Below are positions 22,476 through 33,470 of a stretch of DNA of 64,000 bases, piece by piece. The translations under genes and the position numbers were made by a program. Location: assembly GCA_025084515.1 (NCBI GenBank), contig JAJAGP010000093.1, positions 539,001 to 603,000 of the forward strand, read 5' to 3'. The notes beneath the pieces are model-generated. The model was not told the DNA's origin. It saw only the letters and a program-made list of their open reading frames with translations, and ran no database searches. Numbering within the stretch: the stretch's first letter is position 1; the number at the start of each line of letters is the position of its first letter. Source of the DNA: Ancistrus triradiatus. Lineage: Eukaryota; Chordata; Actinopteri; Siluriformes; Loricariidae.

Positions 22476-23726
22476 AAGATAAGATAAGATGCCTTTATTG
22501 TCATTGCACAATGTACTACGAAATTGAGCAGCAATCCAATGATACTTATGCATTCAATAAGTAAATGCATACACAGTAAGTAAATGTAAGTACGTAAGTG
22601 AGTAAATATAGCTTCAAAAGGCAATAAGACTTTAACACTATATTATAAAACCAACAATAGACAAATGAGGTAGCATATGTTACTGTGCATTCCTAGGATA
22701 TATTGCACATCTTCAATAGGAGATATGCAATATATATTCAGTGTGTCAGTCAGTCAGTCAGTGTGTCAGTGTGTTTGGAAATGTTCGGCTCCCTGTTACA
22801 GCCCTGGGCTAAAAGCTGTTTTGGAGTCCGTTTGTCCGAGATGGGATAGACCTAAAGCATTTGCCAGAGGGCAGCAGTACGAGCAGATGATGTCCAGGGT
22901 GAAATGGGACGGTCAGGATGTTGACTGCCCTGCTGAGGCAGTGGGAGCTGAACAGGTTCTCCAGAAAGGGCGGTGGGCAGCGAATGATCTTCTGGGTGGC
23001 AGTGTCAGTGTTGGGTGGTGTTCAGTTCTCTTATTGCACTGGGAAGCTGTTCTTAAGTCTATTAGTCTGTGATGTGATGCATTTGTAGTGTTTACCGGAG
23101 GGTAGGAGATCAAACAGATGATGGCCAGGGTGAGATGGGTCCTTCAGTATGTTATCTGTTCTACCGGGACAGCGGGACCTGAACACCTCCTCCAGAGAGG
23201 CCAGTGGACAGCCGATGATCTTCTGGGCTGTACTGATGACTCTTTGTAGTACTCTCCTATCTGCAGCTGTGCTCTCAGTGTACCATGAAGAGATGCAATA
23301 TGTTAGCAGACTCTCAATGGCACAGTGGTAATATGACACCAAAAGCTTCTCCTGTAGGTCGTTTTTCCTGAGAGTTCTTAGGAAGTAGAGTCGCTGCTGT
23401 GCCTTTTTCACTACTGCAGTGGTGTTGGTTGATCAGATGAGATCTTCAGCAATGTGTGTGGCCAGGTATTTGATATTCTTTTTGCACAATCGCTAATAAT
23501 CTATAGCAGGTTTGGATTTGGAACCTTTTTCCTGAAGTCTATGATGAGTTCCTTGGTTTTTGAGAGGTGTAGGATGAGATTGTTCTCGGAACACCACAAA
23601 GCCAGTGTTTGGACTCCCAGTAGGCTGTCTCATTACCTCCAGAAATAATACCAATCACGGTCGTGTCATCCGCAAACTTGACGATACTGTTAATGGGATG
23701 TGTGGGTGCACAGTCTTTGGAATATA
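22476..23726 (-). mobile_element. 5'-truncated LINE with RT motif
   Basis: On the minus strand the text runs from the end of a reverse transcriptase to a 3' tail of TTATC repeats (+ strand AGATAAGATAAGAT at 22476). The 3' end AATGACAATAAAGGCATC is typical of fish L2/CR1-type LINEs. The 5' side is cut at 23726, where Tc1-D begins. Two related downstream segments occur in series (22780-23040 and 23040-23400), suggesting a duplication or two stacked copies. Confidence 0.78.
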
Positions 23727-23727
23727 T
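23031..23727 (-). pseudogene. LINE ORF2 C-terminal part (reverse transcriptase)
   Basis: The frame at 23733-23539 contains NSIVKFADDTTVIGII, the RT palm motif C (FADD, normally Y/F-A-D-D), which supplies two metal-binding Asp residues. After a frameshift, the frame from 23411 (KKAQQRLYFLRTLRK ... LTYCISSWY ... HPGHHLFDLLPSGKHY) is the conserved thumb and C-terminal tail of L2/CR1-clade proteins. Endonuclease and most of the RT fingers are absent. The reaction would be target-primed reverse transcription; this fragment cannot do it alone. Confidence 0.8.
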
Positions 23728-23730
23728 ACA

Positions 23731-25215
23731 CACTACTGGTCAAAAGCTTTAGAACACATCCATTTTTACAGTTATTATGGACATTTACACAATTCAAACC
23801 AGTGAATAACCTGAAATGGTACAAAGTAACAAAAGTAAGTGTAAGAAATAGAAATAATAAGAAATATGAACCTGAAACTGAACAATAGCTTGAATTTCAG
23901 AGCTAAACTAAAGGCTGACTTCAGGGAGCACATCATTGTTTAACAATGGACAGCTGTACTGCAGCACTGGAAGCCAATTAAGCTTTGAAAGTTGAGGCAA
24001 ACAATTCCTACAAGTGTCCCAACTTTTGTTGATTACTTACAAGCCCTATGATTCTATATAAGCACAGTTGGAACAGACTGTATTACAAAATCCTCTAGGG
24101 CATTATTTGGACAGGACTACACTGCAGGACATACCAAATTGCTACTATAATGGCAAGAAAAGGGCAATTAACAAAATAAGACAGACAGAGAATTATAACT
24201 ATTTGAAGTGTAGGTCTTTCCTAGAGAAAAACTGCAAAGAAAGCCAAGGTGTCAGTGAGTTCAGTGTCCTATACCATCAAAAGGCACTTGGAAACTGGAG
24301 AAAACTCTGACAGGAAGCGGTCTGGCAGACCAAAAGCTACAACAAAATCAGAAGACATGGCTCGCAGCGCAACTTCATGCACAGCTAAATGCAGGTTGAA
24401 ATAAGCAAGGTTCCAATTCAACTTTGATATGCAGGTTGGAGAGGTCGAGTAGCAGTAAGAAAGCCATTGCTAAGATTGCAAAATAAAAAACAGGCTTGTC
24501 TGGGCCGTGCCACACCTCCACGACTACTGAAGACTAGAAGAACGTCTTATGGACTGATGAATCAAAATTTTAAATATTTGGTACATCACACGGGTTTTTG
24601 TATGCCATCAAGTTGGTGAAAGGATGGTTCCTCAGTGTGTGACAAATACTATCAAACATGGAGGAGGAAGCATGATGGTGTAGGGCTAATTTGCTGAATC
24701 CAGAGTTGATTTGCGCAGAGTGACTGGCACACTAAACAAAAAGAGCTACCACAGCATTTTGAAGCTCCATGCAATATCCTCTGGGCTACGCCTAGTTGGT
24801 CAGGGGTTCATATTACAGCAAGACATTCCCCCAAAACATACCTCTAGGTTATGTCAGGAATACTTCAGAAGACAAGAACTTGGTGGTAGACTTAAAAGAA
24901 TGGAATGGCCTGCACAGTCTCCAGACTTAAACCTCATTGAGCTTGTTTGGGATAAACTGGACAGATGGATGAAAGTAAAGCAACCTACAAGTGCAGCACA
25001 TTTGTGGGAACTTCTGCAATGGTGTTGGAAAAAGCTTTCTGAACAATATTTGAATTCCATTGCAGAAAGAATGGCTTGATTGTGTTCAGCTGTTAAATCT
25101 GCGAATGGTGGTTACTTTGATGAGTCAAAAATTTAGATTCAGTTTTGTCAAACAAAATTATTCCATGATTCAATTTTATCTAAAATTGCAGTGTTCTAAA
25201 ACTTTTGACCGTTTG
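23731..25215 (+). mobile_element. Tc1-D
   Basis: Left end CACTACTGGTCAAAAGCTTT. Right end AAAACTTTTGACCGTTTG, a degenerate mirror, followed by TA. About 1.49 kb, close to full length. It is inserted at the broken 5' edge of the LINE fragment and abuts Tc1-F on the right. Confidence 0.88.
24150..25136 (+). pseudogene. Tc1-D transposase, degenerate
   Basis: Starts MARKGQLTK and hits a stop. Helix-turn-helix text (ENYNYLKCRSFLEKNCKESQ) is readable, then a basic SGRPKAT linker. A deletion near 24370 removes part of the second DNA-binding domain. WTDESKF-like text with the first Asp occurs near 24551. The C-terminal frame 24711-25079 has LQQDIPPKHTS, where the second Asp is kept but the following N-D is altered, and SPDLNLIELVWDKLD with the Glu. 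Ends at DESKI-stop, the family norm. Confidence 0.85.
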
Positions 25216-25318
25216 TATATAACAAAAATATAAACGCAATTTTTTGTTAATTTTTGTTAATTTTTTGCTAATCTCAAAGATCTATGACTTTGTCTGTTTA
25301 CACAAAACAGAACACCAG

Positions 25319-26301
25319 TCAGTGTCTGGTGTGACCACCACTTGCCTCACGCAGTGCAACACATCTCCTTCGCATAGAGTTGGTCAGGTTGTTGATTTTG
25401 GCCTGTGGAATTTCACTGTCCCTTTGTACCAACTACAAATGAACATGTGACACATAAATCTTGAATCTTGAATCTTGGAATGTTGGCCCACTCCTCTTCA
25501 ATGGCTGTGTGAAGTTGCTGGATATTGGCAGGAACTGGAACACGCTGTTATATGCCGATCCAGAACATCCCAAACATACTCATTGGGTGACATGTCCGGT
25601 GAGTATGCTGGCCATGCAAGAACTGGGATGTTTTCAGCTTCCAGGAATTGTGTACAGATCCTTTCAACATGGGGCAGGTCATGGATGAATGGCACAACAG
25701 TGGGCCTCAGGATCTCGTCACGGTATCTTTGTGCATTCAAAATGCCATCAATGAAATGTACCTGTGTTCGTTGTCCATAACATATGCCTGCCCATACCAA
25801 ACCCCACTGCCACCATGGGCCACTCGATTCACAATGTTGACATAAGCAAACTGCCATCTGCCCTGTTCAGTGAAGACCGGGATTCATCCATGAAGAGAAC
25901 AGCTCTCCAACGTGCCAGACGCCATCAAATGTGAGCAATCAGGCAAACTGCAGTCAGGTGGAGACCCCGGTGAGGACGACGAGCATGCAGTAGTTTCAGA
26001 TGAGCTTTCCTGTGACGGTTTCTGACCGTTTGTGCAGAAATTTTTTGGGTATTGTTGCAGCAGCTGTCGGGATGGCTTATCTCAGATGATCTTGGTGGTG
26101 AAGATGCTGGATGTGGAGGTCCTGGACTGATCTGGTTACACGTGGTCAGTTGGATGTACTGCCAAATTCTCTGAAACGCCTTTGGAGACGGCTTATGGTA
26201 GAGAAATGAACATTCAATTCACGGGCAACAGCTCTGGTGGACATTCCTGCAGTCAGCATGCCAATTACACGCTCCCTCAAAACTTGCGACATCTGTGGCA
26301 T
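25319..26301 (-). pseudogene. Tc1-F transposase
   Basis: The start at 26301 reads MPQMSQVLRERVIGMLTAG, the family N-terminus. The DNA-binding region is readable but frameshifted. The first-Asp region near 25880 reads as a damaged FTDESRF-like block. The frame 25857-25498 covers the core: VHFIDGILNAQRYRDEIL, then a deletion that removes the usual QHDNARPHVA second-Asp block, then SPDMSPNEYVWDVLD, where the Glu is retained although Ile before it is Asn. A LINE tail interrupts the C-terminal coding text. Ends GHTRH-stop at 25319. Confidence 0.85.
25412..25475 (+). mobile_element. 64-bp 5'-truncated LINE tail insertion
   Basis: Foreign block inside the Tc1-F coding text, ending in AATCTTGAATCTTGAATCTT. 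TGGAAT occurs on both sides (25406-25411 and 25476-25481), and removing one copy plus the block restores the Tc1-F text exactly. This is the signature of target-primed reverse transcription that aborted early. Confidence 0.85.
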
Positions 26302-26528
26302 TGTGCTGTGTGATAAAACTGCACATTTTAGAGTGGCCTTTTATTGTGGCCAGCCTAAGGCACACCTGTGCAATAATAATGCTGTCTAATCAGCACCTAG
26401 ATATGCCACACCTGTGAGGTGGATGGATTATCTCGGCAAAGGACAAGTGCTGACTAACACAGATTTAGACAAATTTGTGAACAATATTTGAGAGAAAAGG
26501 GCCTTTTGTATACATAGACAAAGTCCTA

Positions 26529-26775
26529 CAGTGGTGCTTGAAAGTTTGTGAACCCTTTGGAATTTTTTATATTTCTGCATAAATATGTCTACATCAAAAT
26601 GAACCAGAACAAAATACTCCCTTCATATTGTCATTGTCATACGGTTCGCCATTTCTTTTATATGGCGAACCGTAACACATATTGCAGACTTTTTTGTACG
26701 TTTTTTAGTTTAAGGTCATATTTACGCAGAAATATAGAAAACTCTAAAGGGTTCACAAACTTTCAAGCACCACTG
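26529..26775. mobile_element. Tc1-B copy 3, 247-bp deletion derivative with filler DNA
   Basis: Perfectly TA-flanked ends (CAGTGGTGCTTGAAAG and the inverse) but only 247 bp. The centre is not Tc1-B: 26587-26630 repeats sequence found at 27080-27123 with two differences, and 26640-26674 is a 13-bp-arm palindrome related to the ends of the LTR-like element at 11768. Confidence 0.9.
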
Positions 26776-26777
26776 TA

Positions 26778-27436
26778 TGGTAGGTGAAGCAGGTAAAATG
26801 TCCAACAAGTGTAAGAAGGAAAGTGTCCCTAATAAAATGGAAACTGGTTGTTGCATAATATATCATCCAGCATAAATTGACAACAGTCTCTCTCTATACA
26901 TATTTAAATAATATATCTTTGACTGTCACTGGGAAAGCATTTGTTAAAAGTGAAAGCACTGCATTTGAATTCAAGTGCCAGGCTTCCTCTATATGAGCAA
27001 ACAGGATTTCGGTGTATGATATCCCGTAGAATATTCCAGTCTACACAGCCCATATTTCAAATCATTCTGACAGACTTCAGTCTACATCAAAATGAACCAG
27101 AACAACATATTCCCTTCATATTGCACACTCTGACTATTTTATTCCTGTCTGTCTCCTTCTACCGTTCTAACATTCATGCTTTCTCAGTCCTCTCCTTACC
27201 CTGTTATTTCTAAGTATGAATTCAACAGCATGCATCACACTGTTTGAGCTATGCATACTATTTTGCCAGAATATTTCAAGAGAATAAATGTCAGTATTCT
27301 CTTTGATGACTGCATATCTATATATATGTGTGTGTGTGCCAAGTTTATATATCATTGTAAGGACTAAGGATTTTCCGCCAAAAACTCTGTGAAAATTGTG
27401 AAAAGCCAAAAGATCCAAAGGATTTGCTGAAGTTCA
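26778..27436. other. no recognisable gene
   Basis: Contains the apparent donor of the Tc1-B filler (27080-27123) and a short GT run at 27327. Nothing else supportable. Confidence 0.5.
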
Positions 27437-28075
27437 GTCTAACCTTGTTATCTCGCTAAACTCGTCTCTCACCATCTGTGATGGCAGGATGGATTTCCAG
27501 CCACGTACTTTACCTCGAAAAGGCGCCAACCTCTGCTCTTGCCCCCGCCATTCTTGAACTGTGTAAAATGTCTAGCCAGCAATGAAATTCTACTCTGTTA
27601 ACTTTTACAGCTGGCTGGTAGGTAGGTGTCACTTTAATCCTACTGACAGAGTCACCTTCCCTGTTCTGTTCTCAGCTGGGAGTTCACCTTACCAGAGGAT
27701 CTTGACCCTGCTCACTCTGCTGATGCCTTACTGCTAATTGTTACTCGCTGGATGATGTACAGCACCTGTCTGTTATTCATCGCAGACTGGAATTCATGCG
27801 CTTTGCATCACAGAAACAGTCGGTAAATCACAGAATATTTCTCAAATTTCTGTAAATGAATAGAAACTGTAGATGTATGTATATGTTTATGTACATTGTA
27901 AATGTGATTGCACAATTATGGCTGCTCAGTTAAACACATTATGTCAGCATCAGGTATGAATCTCACTGCCTTTGTCTACTTTTTTGTAACCTTGCTAAGT
28001 TGCTAAACTCGCTTCTTGAAAATAACAACCATGAAACAGACGTAGGCAAGATAACGAGGTTAGAATGTACACTGA
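27437..28075. mobile_element. Repeat K copy 2 (TIR element, unclassified)
   Basis: Left end CTAACCTTGTTATCTCGC, right end GCAAGATAACGAGGTTAG, inverted repeats of about 18 bp with two mismatches. Interior blocks are shared in order with copy 1 at 18956. No open frame. Confidence 0.7.
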
Positions 28076-29210
28076 GGTTAAGGTTATGGTTGGGTGTAGC
28101 ATTAATAAGCTGCAGCCATCATTATGTCAAGGAAAGTCCAAAAAACATATGTTTGCCAAGAATATGTTTGTGTGCGTGCGTGTGTGTGAGTAGAGGGATT
28201 TAACAAACATGGTTCTGTCTTAATGCCCTGGCTGCATCCAGCTGCAGGCTATAGCCAGTGAGTGTCATTGTGCTTAAGCAGGTGTTCTCAGCATGCAGCT
28301 GGGCTGTAGTCTTTGGTGTGGTATTAATGGACCAACACCAATCGTTTACCTAGATCACTGATGCTTTTAATGAGGTTCACTAATAAAACTGAGGAAGATA
28401 ATACAATTTCTACTTCAAACACTTCTTTTGTTTCTTATATTTGCCCACCCCATGATAAATGTGTGCTAGTTTGTGTTTAAAATCAACACTGAGACATAAC
28501 CAGTGAGCCACAACTGTCCTGATATAATAAGTTGGGTGAATTAACCAAGCTTTTGAAAGAGACAAAGATTCAAGAACTAAAGGAAAGAAGTGTTTGATTA
28601 CAACGGTATGATGAGAGACAGTTTCATTACTGGTAGTTTTGTTAGATTCAGCTCTCACTATAGCACATGCCAAAGATGTAGTGACAAAAATCTGTGCTTT
28701 GGATCACATCCAAATTATTTTTAATATTTTATCACTGAATTTGTTTTTATGTGCATATGTATACACTTGCCTGGTGAAAAAAGACAGAATTCAGTCTACA
28801 GCTGGAAATGAGTAAGAGCGAAATGAAGGTTATAAAAGTTGTGGTCAGAATGTAATGCTAAGTTTATGATATGTATTAAAACAAGCTAAAGGGTATGTAC
28901 TTGCAGTGGCCTAATGTGCTAGCCCAGGTTTGAGTCTCAATTGTGTTACTGCCATGATTAGATGCTCTACAGTGATAGAAGGCAGAAATGGGGTATATGG
29001 GGAGCACACACTCCCCTATATTCTCACACTCTCCTATACTCTTATTTGTAGAAATCTGCCACTGTCCAGTGAAACAAAGTTGTCAGTGACTTCACTTGTA
29101 TTTAATATTATTATTATTATTGTTGTTGCTGTGTTTAAGGTTACAAGATGCTGTCTTGAGTTTCAGCGTTTCCAGACTAAAACATCTCCACAAAAATGAC
29201 ATTTTTGTTA
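28076..29210. other. no recognisable gene
   Basis: Unique-looking AT-rich DNA; nothing supportable on either strand. Confidence 0.45.
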
Positions 29211-30856
29211 AAATTAGCATATTTCATTCGACCAATAAAAGAAAAGTGTTTTTAATACAAAAAAAGTCAACCTTCAGATTATTATGTTCATTTATGCACT
29301 CAAAACTTGGTCGGGAATCCTTTTGCAGAAATGACTGCTTCAATGCGGCGTGGCATGGGCAATCAGCTGTGGGCACTGCTTGAGGTGTTATGGAGGCCCA
29401 GGATGCTTCGATAAAGCGCCAGAGTGTTGGGTCTTGCGTCTCTCTCCTCACTTTCTCTTTCACAATGTCCCACAGATCTCTTCTCTATCGGGTTCAGGTC
29501 AGGAGAGTTGGCAGGCCAATTGAGCCCAGTATAATACCAGGTCAGTAAAACCATTTACCATGGTTTTGGCACTGTGAGCATGTGCCAGGTCGTTCTGAAA
29601 ATTAACTCTTCATCTCCATAGCTCTTCAGCAGATTGGAAGCATAAGTGCGTCTCCAAATCTCCTTATAGCTAGATGCATTGACCTCTCCCTTGATAAAAC
29701 ACAGTGGACCAACACCAGCAGATGACATGTCACCCCAGAAAAAAAAAAACCATCACTGCGGTTGGGGTACTTGACACTGGACTTCAGCCATTTTTGGCAT
29801 TTTCCTTCTCCCAATCCTTCCTCCCGACTCTGGCACCTGATTTCCGAATGACATGCAAAATTTGCTTTTCAATCCGAAAAAGTACTTTGGACTCACTGAC
29901 ACCAGTCCAGTGCTGCTTCTCTTCTCCCGGTCAGGCGGCTTCTGTTCTGCCGCCGTTTTCGTTTCCAAAGTGGCTTGACCTGGGGAAGGCTGGCACCGTA
30001 GCCCATTTCCGCACCCCATGTGCACGGTGGGCGTCTGGAATCGGCCCGTTACATTAGCGGCACTATTCCACACCATCAGATCATCAAGAAAGGAGCTGCG
30101 GTGCTTCTCTAGCAGGTCGGCGGGTGTCCACCTCGTGTCTCGTGTGGCACAGGCCACTTCTTTCTTTTTCGCCACACTTTTTTTCCTTGTTCTCTCTAGG
30201 TTTCACTGTGCCTCCGCACACTAACAGGGTGTGCCGGGTAGCATAGACGAATCGATACAGCAACTCTGGGAACAAGCCTATTTCGTTCAGAAATTTCTTT
30301 CTGTGTCTTATAACCTCTTGCTTGAGGGTGTCAATTGATGGCCTTCTGGACAGCCAGTCAGGAGGTCGGCAGTCTTCCCATGATTGCGGTTTTGAGTAAT
30401 GAACCAGGTGAACCGCTGGGAGTTTTCAAAAGCCTCAAAAATATTTTGCAGTGTTTAGAGTATTTCGTTGATTCCAGATGATTAGGTTAATAGCATGTAG
30501 AGAACCTTGTCGTGATATGCTACATTGGGGTGTGTGTGTGGTGTGGTGAGATTTTTGTTGGGGTTTTGGGCATGGGAACTTGCTTGGTTGAGATTCTGCC
30601 AAGGCTGGTCGAGGTGATTCAGATGATTAGGTTAATAGCTCATTTAGAGAACCTTGTCATGATATGCTAATTTTGTGAGATTTTTGGGTTTTCATGAGCT
30701 GTATGCCAAAATCATCAGTATTAAAACAATAAAAGACTTGAAATATTTCATTTGGTGTGCAATGAATCTAAAATATATGAAAGTTTAATTTTTATCATTA
30801 CATTACGGAAAAGAATTAACTTTATCACAATATGCTAATTTTGTGAGAAGGACCAG
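29211..30856 (-). mobile_element. Tc1-G, left end eroded
   Basis: The right end, CACAATATGCTAATTTTGTG then AGAAGGACCAG and TA, is a known fish Tc1-like TIR. The left end is eroded to AAATTAGCATATTTCATTCG. Part of the right inner repeat (CAGATGATTAGGTTAATAGC ... GATATGCTA) is duplicated, at 30469-30522 and 30615-30670, with about 90 bp of GT-rich sequence between. Confidence 0.85.
29300..30381 (-). pseudogene. Tc1-G transposase, degenerate
   Basis: The start at 30381 reads MGRLPTS, then frameshifts. Recognisable blocks in order: LKQEVIRHRKKFLNE (helix-turn-helix region), a highly altered linker, QVKPLWKRKRRQNRSR-like text, a region ending LKSKFCMSFGNQVPESGG after the first-Asp site, the TGVNSPDLNPIE-type block at 29554 (NWPANSPDLNPIEK, Glu kept), and FPTKF-stop at 29300. 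Many small indels; dead. Confidence 0.8.
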
Positions 30857-30858
30857 TA

Positions 30859-30930
30859 TATATACTGTGTATATATATATACTGTGTGTATATATATATA
30901 CATACATATATATATATATATATATATGTT
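30859..30930. repeat. (TA)n-rich microsatellite
   Basis: TATA/TGTATA runs directly beyond the Tc1-G right end. Confidence 0.85.
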
Positions 30931-32282
30931 TACATCAGTCATATGTGCTCACCATTACTTAGCACCATTACTAACCTCCTGACTTTCTAATCTCAAACAT
31001 TATATTATGGGTTGCAGGAATTTTTCTCTGATGATGACAGCTTATTGCACACCATCAAAGGAGCAAACCTCTCAGATTCTATTATCTTGCCAAAATTTGG
31101 CATCATGTTTCATCTACGTTTAGTTTATATATAACAGATTGTCGACCTTGAGGTGTCCGCAGTCTCCATGAGGCAGTAAGTCTGGAATGAAACTGATAAT
31201 AAAGGAACCTTTGTGCCAGACTGATTGCTTATTCAAACAAGAGGCTTATCTTGCTGGATACGTCACATTACAAAACATTCTCACTGGTTATAGTTACAAA
31301 GAGATTTCATAAGACACTACAATGATGTTTAAGAAATGAAGGATTGGAGTTGCATACTCTGGCAGTTTATCATCTTTATCTTATCTTTATATACAATTAC
31401 ATGCTTTTCCACATGTATCATGAATTACATGAGTCTAAATGAATGGAGAAGCTCTAATGGCTTGTTGGTTAAAGCCAGCTGCTAGAAATGGCAGTTCCTG
31501 AGGGCATGGGTTAGAATTCCAGGAGGTGCTTGCAATGTGAAGGTCGGGTGGTGTGTTTATCAAACCCTGTGATGGTCTGGTGCACTGTCCAGAGTGTACG
31601 TCTATCTCTGCCAAAATTCCAGTTTTGGCTGCAGACATTCACCTGTGACACTGGCCAGGATAAGCAGTATGTTTTGCAAGTGGATGGAATGAAACATTCA
31701 CTTCTAGAGTGTGTTTACATCTGCGGTTCAGAACAAAACATATGGGGATGGAAGAGTCCTGCGCTACTGACACATGGGACATACATTTTAATCTGCATGT
31801 GTTTCTGTATTGAGAATGTTTCACAATTAAATGTAATTAAGCAGCTTCTACATGGTGTTTGCTCTTCTCACATTGCTCAGCTTTCATTATTTTTACACTT
31901 TCTCACTATACTCCTTACCAATTTAATGCAAAAAAAGAGTGCCTTTCTTTCATCTTTCATCTTTGTGAGTTAATATTTTAAGATATAATATAACCCTCAG
32001 CAGATCCTGAAATTCAAGTCCTAAAATTTAACCTTTATGCAGAACCTATTTGTTCAAAAAGTTGCTTCCAAATGGTGGTGACCTCCATAATGGCAGAAAC
32101 TTCATGATGGTCTGGAGCTTTTAGGTTTGTGTTTGACCATGCCAAGGTGAAAAAACTCGAGCAAGGACTTTAAGAAGTGCATCTGGAAATTGTCTATAAT
32201 GTGAAAAACGTCAAATATTCATGGCATTCATTAACATCTCATAAAATTCAACCCAATGGCAGACTGATGATCAGAGAACAAA
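30931..32282. other. intergenic with a possible SINE-like relic
   Basis: 31435-31670 contains TGGCTTGTTGGTTAAAG, a GGTTAGAATTCC B-box-like stretch, CCCTGTGATGGTCTGGTGCA and GGCCAGGATAAGCAGT, reminiscent of a tRNA-headed fish SINE. The match is from memory and weak. No gene. Confidence 0.4.
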
Positions 32283-32284
32283 TA

Positions 32285-33079
32285 CAGCGGTACCTCAGTT
32301 CTCAAACACCTCGGAACTTATTGAGTTCAGTTCTTGATGCATTTTGACCAGAAAAAATTGTCTGGGTTCTCGTCGTTTGCTCAGTACTCAGCACACTAAA
32401 TTAAACTAGTTCAGTCGCAGGACTTGTTTCAGCCAAACTGGATTCACAATTCATGATTTCCGATTCACAATTCAGTACATGGTGATTCAGATTCACAATA
32501 GCTCGCATTCATCTACAGTATTGTATTCTTAATGCAAATAAGTACCCATGGGTCTTATAATGGTTAGTACTGACAGCCAACCAAAAGAAAAATAGGAACA
32601 GAATCCCCTTGGCTTTAAGTCTGAGCAGTTAGCATTAGCAGCTAGTGCCCAGAGTTCACCAATAGAGCAAGTGTTTTGCTTTTACTGTTCACTTTAAATC
32701 CATTACTCACTAAATTACATGAGATTTTTCAATACTTTATTATAAAATAAGCTTTGTGTTAATGATTTTGGCCAACTGTAGGTTAATGTAAGTGTTAAAG
32801 TGTAATATGCTCCACTATGATACAGTATAGACTATATAAAAACTCATTGGTGCATAATACAATTAACTTATTATAGATTTGTCAGAACATATCCCCATCG
32901 TATATCAGGGAGAACCTGTACAATACCACTCCATTAATGTGTATAATGCCTTATACAGTGTGGATTAAATTTACATTATTCATTACATGAAACGTTTGCT
33001 TGCTACCCGTTGCTTTTGTTTCTTGGCAAGCCTTTTGGAACGAATTAACGACAAGACGATTCTTATATAGGTACCACTC
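32285..33079. mobile_element. Family C copy 3
   Basis: Left end CAGCGGTACCTCAG after TA; right end AGGTACCACTCT, one base off the consensus. Its right half (near 32900-33060) is the reverse complement of the left part of copy 2, so the orientation is opposite. Confidence 0.82.
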
Positions 33080-33429
33080 TCATCCAAAGTCCATGTTATG
33101 GATCAGCAGGACTAAATGCTGGTTTTTAAATCTTTACCACAAGGAGAAAACTGCACTAGTCTGCAATGGACCTGGGAGAAACCTGCTTCACTGAAATAAA
33201 ATACTACAATGGCTTAAGTCTACAAAGTGCTATCTGATCAAACCTTATTATTTCTGGAGCAATAATCTTTAGACAGCTACACAAAAAGTCACACACAGCT
33301 GGAACAAATAAGAGCATTTCTACTTGACCATTTGGTGTGGAGTGTATTCAGTAAACATGCTCAGCTCAAAGTAACTTCTAACTATGATATAACCCTTATA
33401 GTGCACTAAAGTATTTATTTTTACACAAG

Positions 33430-33470
<41 letters not shown>

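Larger units (their letters stand above)
25218..26526 (-). mobile_element. Tc1-F, right end cut by Tc1-B copy 3
   Basis: Left end AACAAAAATATAAACGCAA. The right inner repeat (TTTGTGAACAATATTTGAGA, then AAAGTCC) is interrupted at 26527 by a Tc1-B derivative, and its terminal part is not found on the other side. It contains a 64-bp LINE-tail insertion at 25412. Confidence 0.87.
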
